Source: JACRCG01 sp964524835
GTDB taxonomy: Bacteria; Desulfobacterota; Desulfuromonadia; Geobacterales; Pseudopelobacteraceae
Length of the DNA stretch: 64,000 nt
Assembly (NCBI GenBank): GCA_964524835.1
Contig: CAZGEG010000022.1
Span: 17,048-81,047 of the forward strand
Reading direction: 5' to 3'
Each line of letters begins with the position of its first letter. The first letter of the stretch is position 1. Below, piece by piece: positions 61,392 to 64,000 of the stretch. The position numbers and the translations under genes are program-made. The notes beneath the pieces were generated by a model. It saw only the letters and a list, made by a program, of their open reading frames with translations. It had not been told where the DNA came from and did not search any database.

Positions 61392-63309
61392 CATCTCCCT
61401 TGTGTACGCCCGTCATGGGCGTGAACTTATGGGGTGCAAGTCCCCTGTACGAGAATCCAGTCACTGTCGTGAGACAGGGTAAAACAAGTACTAGCCGAAG
61501 GCAAGGGCGTCTCCGCGAGGAGGGGTCTGGAGGAAGCCGGAGCGCAAAGCTATGAGCCGACGAACAGAAACAGCATACAAGGCCATCATCCGGACAAGTC
61601 AGCACAACATGACGAAGTTCCACGGATTCAGGAGAAATGGTAAATGCTGCGGTTGTGTAGCGACAGTTCACGTTCTTATCCGGGGAGATCTGTCCGGATT
61701 GCCGTCCTGCTTTATTGGGGCTGCGCCCTGCATGGCAACATGCCGGGTATCGGACAGAAGTCAGCAAAAGCCATAGTAGGCGCAGGACGCCGTCCCCTTG
61801 CGATTGGACGGCTGGAAACAAGCCCGACACAGAGAGTCGGGAAGTCTTACCCCGCCGAAGGGCCGAACGAAGAATAGGGGAGGAGCCCCAATGAGCTTTC
61901 ATGACATAGAGAACCCGACCGGGGGAATGCCCATGGAGCGCGTCATTGACCAGCCAACCCCGGAGCAACACCTGCTGGAGCGGATACTATCCAGTGCGAA
62001 CATGGAGCAAGCGTGGAAACGGGTACGGGCCAACAAAGGCGCTCCCGGCGTCGATGGCATCACCATCGAACAATTCCCCGACCATACCCGCTCTCACTGG
62101 AAAACAATCCGCGAATCGCTGATGACAGGCAGTTACAAACCCCTGCCGGTTAAACGGGTGAAGATTCCCAAAGCAACGGGCGGAACCCGCCCTCTGGGGA
62201 TACCCTCCGTGCTTGACCGGCTAATCCAACAGTCCATTGCTCAAGTGTTAACGCCGATCTTCGATCCGGAATTTTCGGAATCGAGTTTCGGTTTCCGTCC
62301 CCGTCGGTCAGCAAAAGATGCTGTCCGTCAGGTGCGGGAGTACATCCGGGAGGGATACCGCATTGCCGTGGATATCGACCTTGCAAAGTTCTTCGACACG
62401 GTCAACCACGACCTGCTCATGCATCTGGTGAGCAGGAAGGTTCACGACAAGCGGGTGCTGTCCCTGATCGGCAAGTACTTGAGAGCCGGGGTGAAGGTGA
62501 ACGGGCGTCTGGAAAAGACCCGCCTGGGTGTCCCCCAGGGTGGCCCTCTTTCACCGCTTCTCGCCAACATCCTGCTCGACACACTGGACAAAGAGCTTGA
62601 GCAACGCGGTCACAAGTTCGTCCGTTACGCGGACGACTTCGTCATACTGGTCAAAAGCCAGCGTGCCGGCGACCGGGTAATGGAAGGCATGAAAGCCTTC
62701 CTGACGCGCAAACTCAAGCTCACGGTCAATGAAACCAAGAGTGCGGTAGCAAGAACCAGCCGCATAGACTTCCTCGGTTTCATCTTCAGCGGAACCCGCA
62801 TTATCTGGTCTGACAAGGCATACCGGGAATTCAGACGCCGGGTCAGGAAATACACTGGTAGAAGCTGGCGGGTCTCCATGAAGTACCGGTTGAACAAGCT
62901 GGCCCAATATCTCCGTGGATGGATGGGATACTTCGGCATCTCGGAGTATTACCGCGAGATCCCGGAAATAGACGGCTGGATAAGGCGCAGGATACGACTG
63001 TGCTACTGGAAACAGTGGCGTTGGTGCCGTACCAAGATCAAGAATCTTCTCAAGCTTGGTACACAGCTTGGCACCGCCATCCGCGCGGGCCTGAATAGAA
63101 GCGGCCCGTGGGCGATGTCCCGAAGACTTGCCGCTCATACCGGTTTGACCAACAAATGTCTGAAGGAGCAAGGGTTATTGTCTGTCAAAGAACTGTGGGT
63201 GAAGATCCATTACCCGGCTACGGCCCGGTAATTCTATCGAACCGCCCGGTGCGGACCCGCATGCCGGGTGGTGTGGGGGCTGGGGGAGAAAAACCCCCGG
63301 CTACCCGAT
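61389..63309 (+). mobile_element. Group II intron, probably class C (IIC)
   Basis: About 1.92 kb. The 5' end is placed at GTGCAT (61389); the usual start is GUGYG, so this boundary is approximate. The non-coding 5' part (61389-61890) holds domain I type sequence (GTGCAAGTCCC, AGCCGAAGGCAAGGGCGTC). Domain V is at about 63241-63272 (ACCGCCCGG pairing with CCGGGTGGT, with a CGC triad). Domain VI follows and the 3' end is CTACCCGAT. The encoded maturase lacks an endonuclease domain, and insertion right after a terminator stem also points to class IIC. Confidence 0.85.
61891..63231 (+). CDS. ltrA: Group II intron reverse transcriptase/maturase
   Basis: A 446-residue intron-encoded protein. RT motifs include LGIPSVLDRLIQQSI, FGFRPRRSAKDAV, VDIDLAKFFDTVNHD, GVPQGGPLSPLLANILLD and the catalytic RYADDF. 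The maturase (X) domain follows (GWMGYFGISEYYREI) and ends without an HNH endonuclease. GGGAGGAG precedes ATG 61891; the longer open frame to 61798 lies in the ribozyme. It should splice and reverse-transcribe the host intron. Intact. Confidence 0.95.
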   Translation: MSFHDIENPTGGMPMERVIDQPTPEQHLLERILSSANMEQAWKRVRANKGAPGVDGITIEQFPDHTRSHWKTIRESLMTGSYKPLPVKRVKIPKATGGTRPLGIPSVLDRLIQQSIAQVLTPIFDPEFSESSFGFRPRRSAKDAVRQVREYIREGYRIAVDIDLAKFFDTVNHDLLMHLVSRKVHDKRVLSLIGKYLRAGVKVNGRLEKTRLGVPQGGPLSPLLANILLDTLDKELEQRGHKFVRYADDFVILVKSQRAGDRVMEGMKAFLTRKLKLTVNETKSAVARTSRIDFLGFIFSGTRIIWSDKAYREFRRRVRKYTGRSWRVSMKYRLNKLAQYLRGWMGYFGISEYYREIPEIDGWIRRRIRLCYWKQWRWCRTKIKNLLKLGTQLGTAIRAGLNRSGPWAMSRRLAAHTGLTNKCLKEQGLLSVKELWVKIHYPATAR

Positions 63310-63364
63310 TGGCATTTTTGTTATTCGAGGTAGGGGAAAATATTCTCCACATTCATGCCAGCTA

Positions 63365-63859
63365 TCAGCTTGGATATTCGAAACTGTAAGCTCCTGTTCG
63401 CATTCTGGTAACAATATCTTCTGCATTTACCACCAGGCCAATTTCTGCTTTCAGATATTCTCCCGTTAATCTTCCAATCGATTGATGCTTCTCATTAATT
63501 TTCCAAACGTACCATTTTTCAGATATCAATACCGGCTCTTCTCCCAGCTTCCGGCCATAATCATTTGTACATCTAAAAAGCACTTCGACCTTCCCAAAGT
63601 TTGCAACTTTGCCTACCTTCTCCCAACAGCCTAATTGGACACCCCATTTGAGAACACAATGAGCATAAAAATCTACCTCACCTTTTACAACTTCTGACAA
63701 ATCAGCCTTTGTGTCTAAATCATACTTTTTCTTGAACACTCTGATTACACTGCTGTTCAGCTGAGTAAGGTCATTAGCCACATACTGGAAGTATTTTTGG
63801 GTGGTGTCATCCAGCTTAACAGCAAAAACATCACCGATTTTTGTAACTATTCTTGCCAT
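63365..63859 (-). CDS. Hypothetical protein, possible immunity-26-like domain
   Basis: 164 residues, clearly AT-rich, so probably acquired. The N terminus TKIGDVFAVKLDDTTQKYFQ resembles the Imm26-type fold (GDVFA-x-L opening), a domain known from polymorphic-toxin immunity genes; this match is by eye and weak. No toxin gene is visible beside it in the window. Soluble, no signal peptide. Confidence 0.6.
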   Translation of the reverse strand: MARIVTKIGDVFAVKLDDTTQKYFQYVANDLTQLNSSVIRVFKKKYDLDTKADLSEVVKGEVDFYAHCVLKWGVQLGCWEKVGKVANFGKVEVLFRCTNDYGRKLGEEPVLISEKWYVWKINEKHQSIGRLTGEYLKAEIGLVVNAEDIVTRMRTGAYSFEYPS

Positions 63860-64000
63860 ATAGTTATCCTTGAGAGCTGGTTCATCATTTATCTATGCCA
63901 ACGGGCCGGGAGATCACCGGGCGGGTTCTTGGACCGGTGTATCTTCCTGGATACTATGTAAGGCCCCCCTTGGGCATACGATTTTTTGTTGTATGCTGGA
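63860..64000. other. Window-end intergenic region
   Basis: Contains CACCGG...CCGGTG (63914-63938), similar in layout to the stem at 61366, and a GCATAC/GTATGC inverted repeat (63974-63996). No gene is seen before the window ends. Confidence 0.4.

Noticed and set aside
59526..63940. Integron cassette array, because small AT-rich genes are separated by similar hairpins
   Set aside because: No attC core sites (RYYYAAC/GTTRRRY pairs) or integrase are visible, and gene strands are mixed; the hairpins behave as terminators.

Overview
The window is a GC-rich bacterial chromosome segment that looks like a Geobacter-type member of the Desulfuromonadota. This is inferred from gene content: abundant PAS/GGDEF/HD-GYP/HDOD signalling proteins, a split P-protein glycine cleavage system, a large envelope-lipoprotein operon, and a gene that reads as a selenoprotein. 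No rRNA, tRNA or CRISPR array was found. Coding density is high. Three patches are clearly more AT-rich than the rest (about 13.9-16.1, 59.6-61.3 and 63.3-63.9 kb) and carry accessory or mobile genes.

Layout. 1-7.7 kb: tail of a UbiB/ABC1-like kinase, then three cyclic-di-GMP genes (REC-GGDEF, PAS-GAF-HD-GYP, multi-PAS-GGDEF). The last contains four 384-bp tandem PAS repeats that are almost identical. 7.8-13.8 kb: tex, a spermidine-synthase-like protein, arginase and a thioredoxin-2-like protein. 13.9-16.1 kb: an AT-rich island with a DUF4160/DUF2442 pair under a palindromic operator and a frameshifted phospholipase-D-like gene. 16.1-20.2 kb: an orphan mercuric-reductase-like flavoprotein, phosphofructokinase and an RluA-type pseudouridine synthase.

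20.3-27.8 kb: gcvT-gcvH-gcvPA-gcvPB, a MazEF-type module, an octanoyl/lipoyl transferase, lipA and a BrnTA module. The lip genes make and attach the lipoyl group that GcvH needs. They lie behind the toxin-antitoxin promoter, after a terminator. 27.9-37.5 kb: thioesterase, CCA-adding-type enzyme, family-4 uracil-DNA glycosylase, zinc-dependent phospholipase C, nitrilase-family amidase, ftsK, a DUF4388-HDOD protein, a secreted charged protein and a MerR regulator. 37.7-42.2 kb: a glycerophosphodiester operon (GDPD, GlpD, acyltransferase-hydrolase fusion).

42.4-47.6 kb: six envelope genes on the minus strand, including LpoB-, YcfL- and CsgG-like proteins. 47.9-58.4 kb: MFS transporter, two ABC-F proteins, Nfu, aspartase and katG. 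58.4-64 kb: a REP-like hairpin, a FrnE/DsbA-like gene whose first active-site cysteine codon is TGA followed by a SECIS-like hairpin, a 59-residue ORF, an M48 lipoprotein protease, a membrane protein and a group II intron (probably IIC) sitting at a terminator.

The observations most worth following are the UPWC selenoprotein, the 80-bp dispersed element found upstream of both arginase and ftsK, the heptamer inverted repeat read in frame inside an ABC-F gene, and the placement of lipoylation genes behind a toxin-antitoxin promoter.
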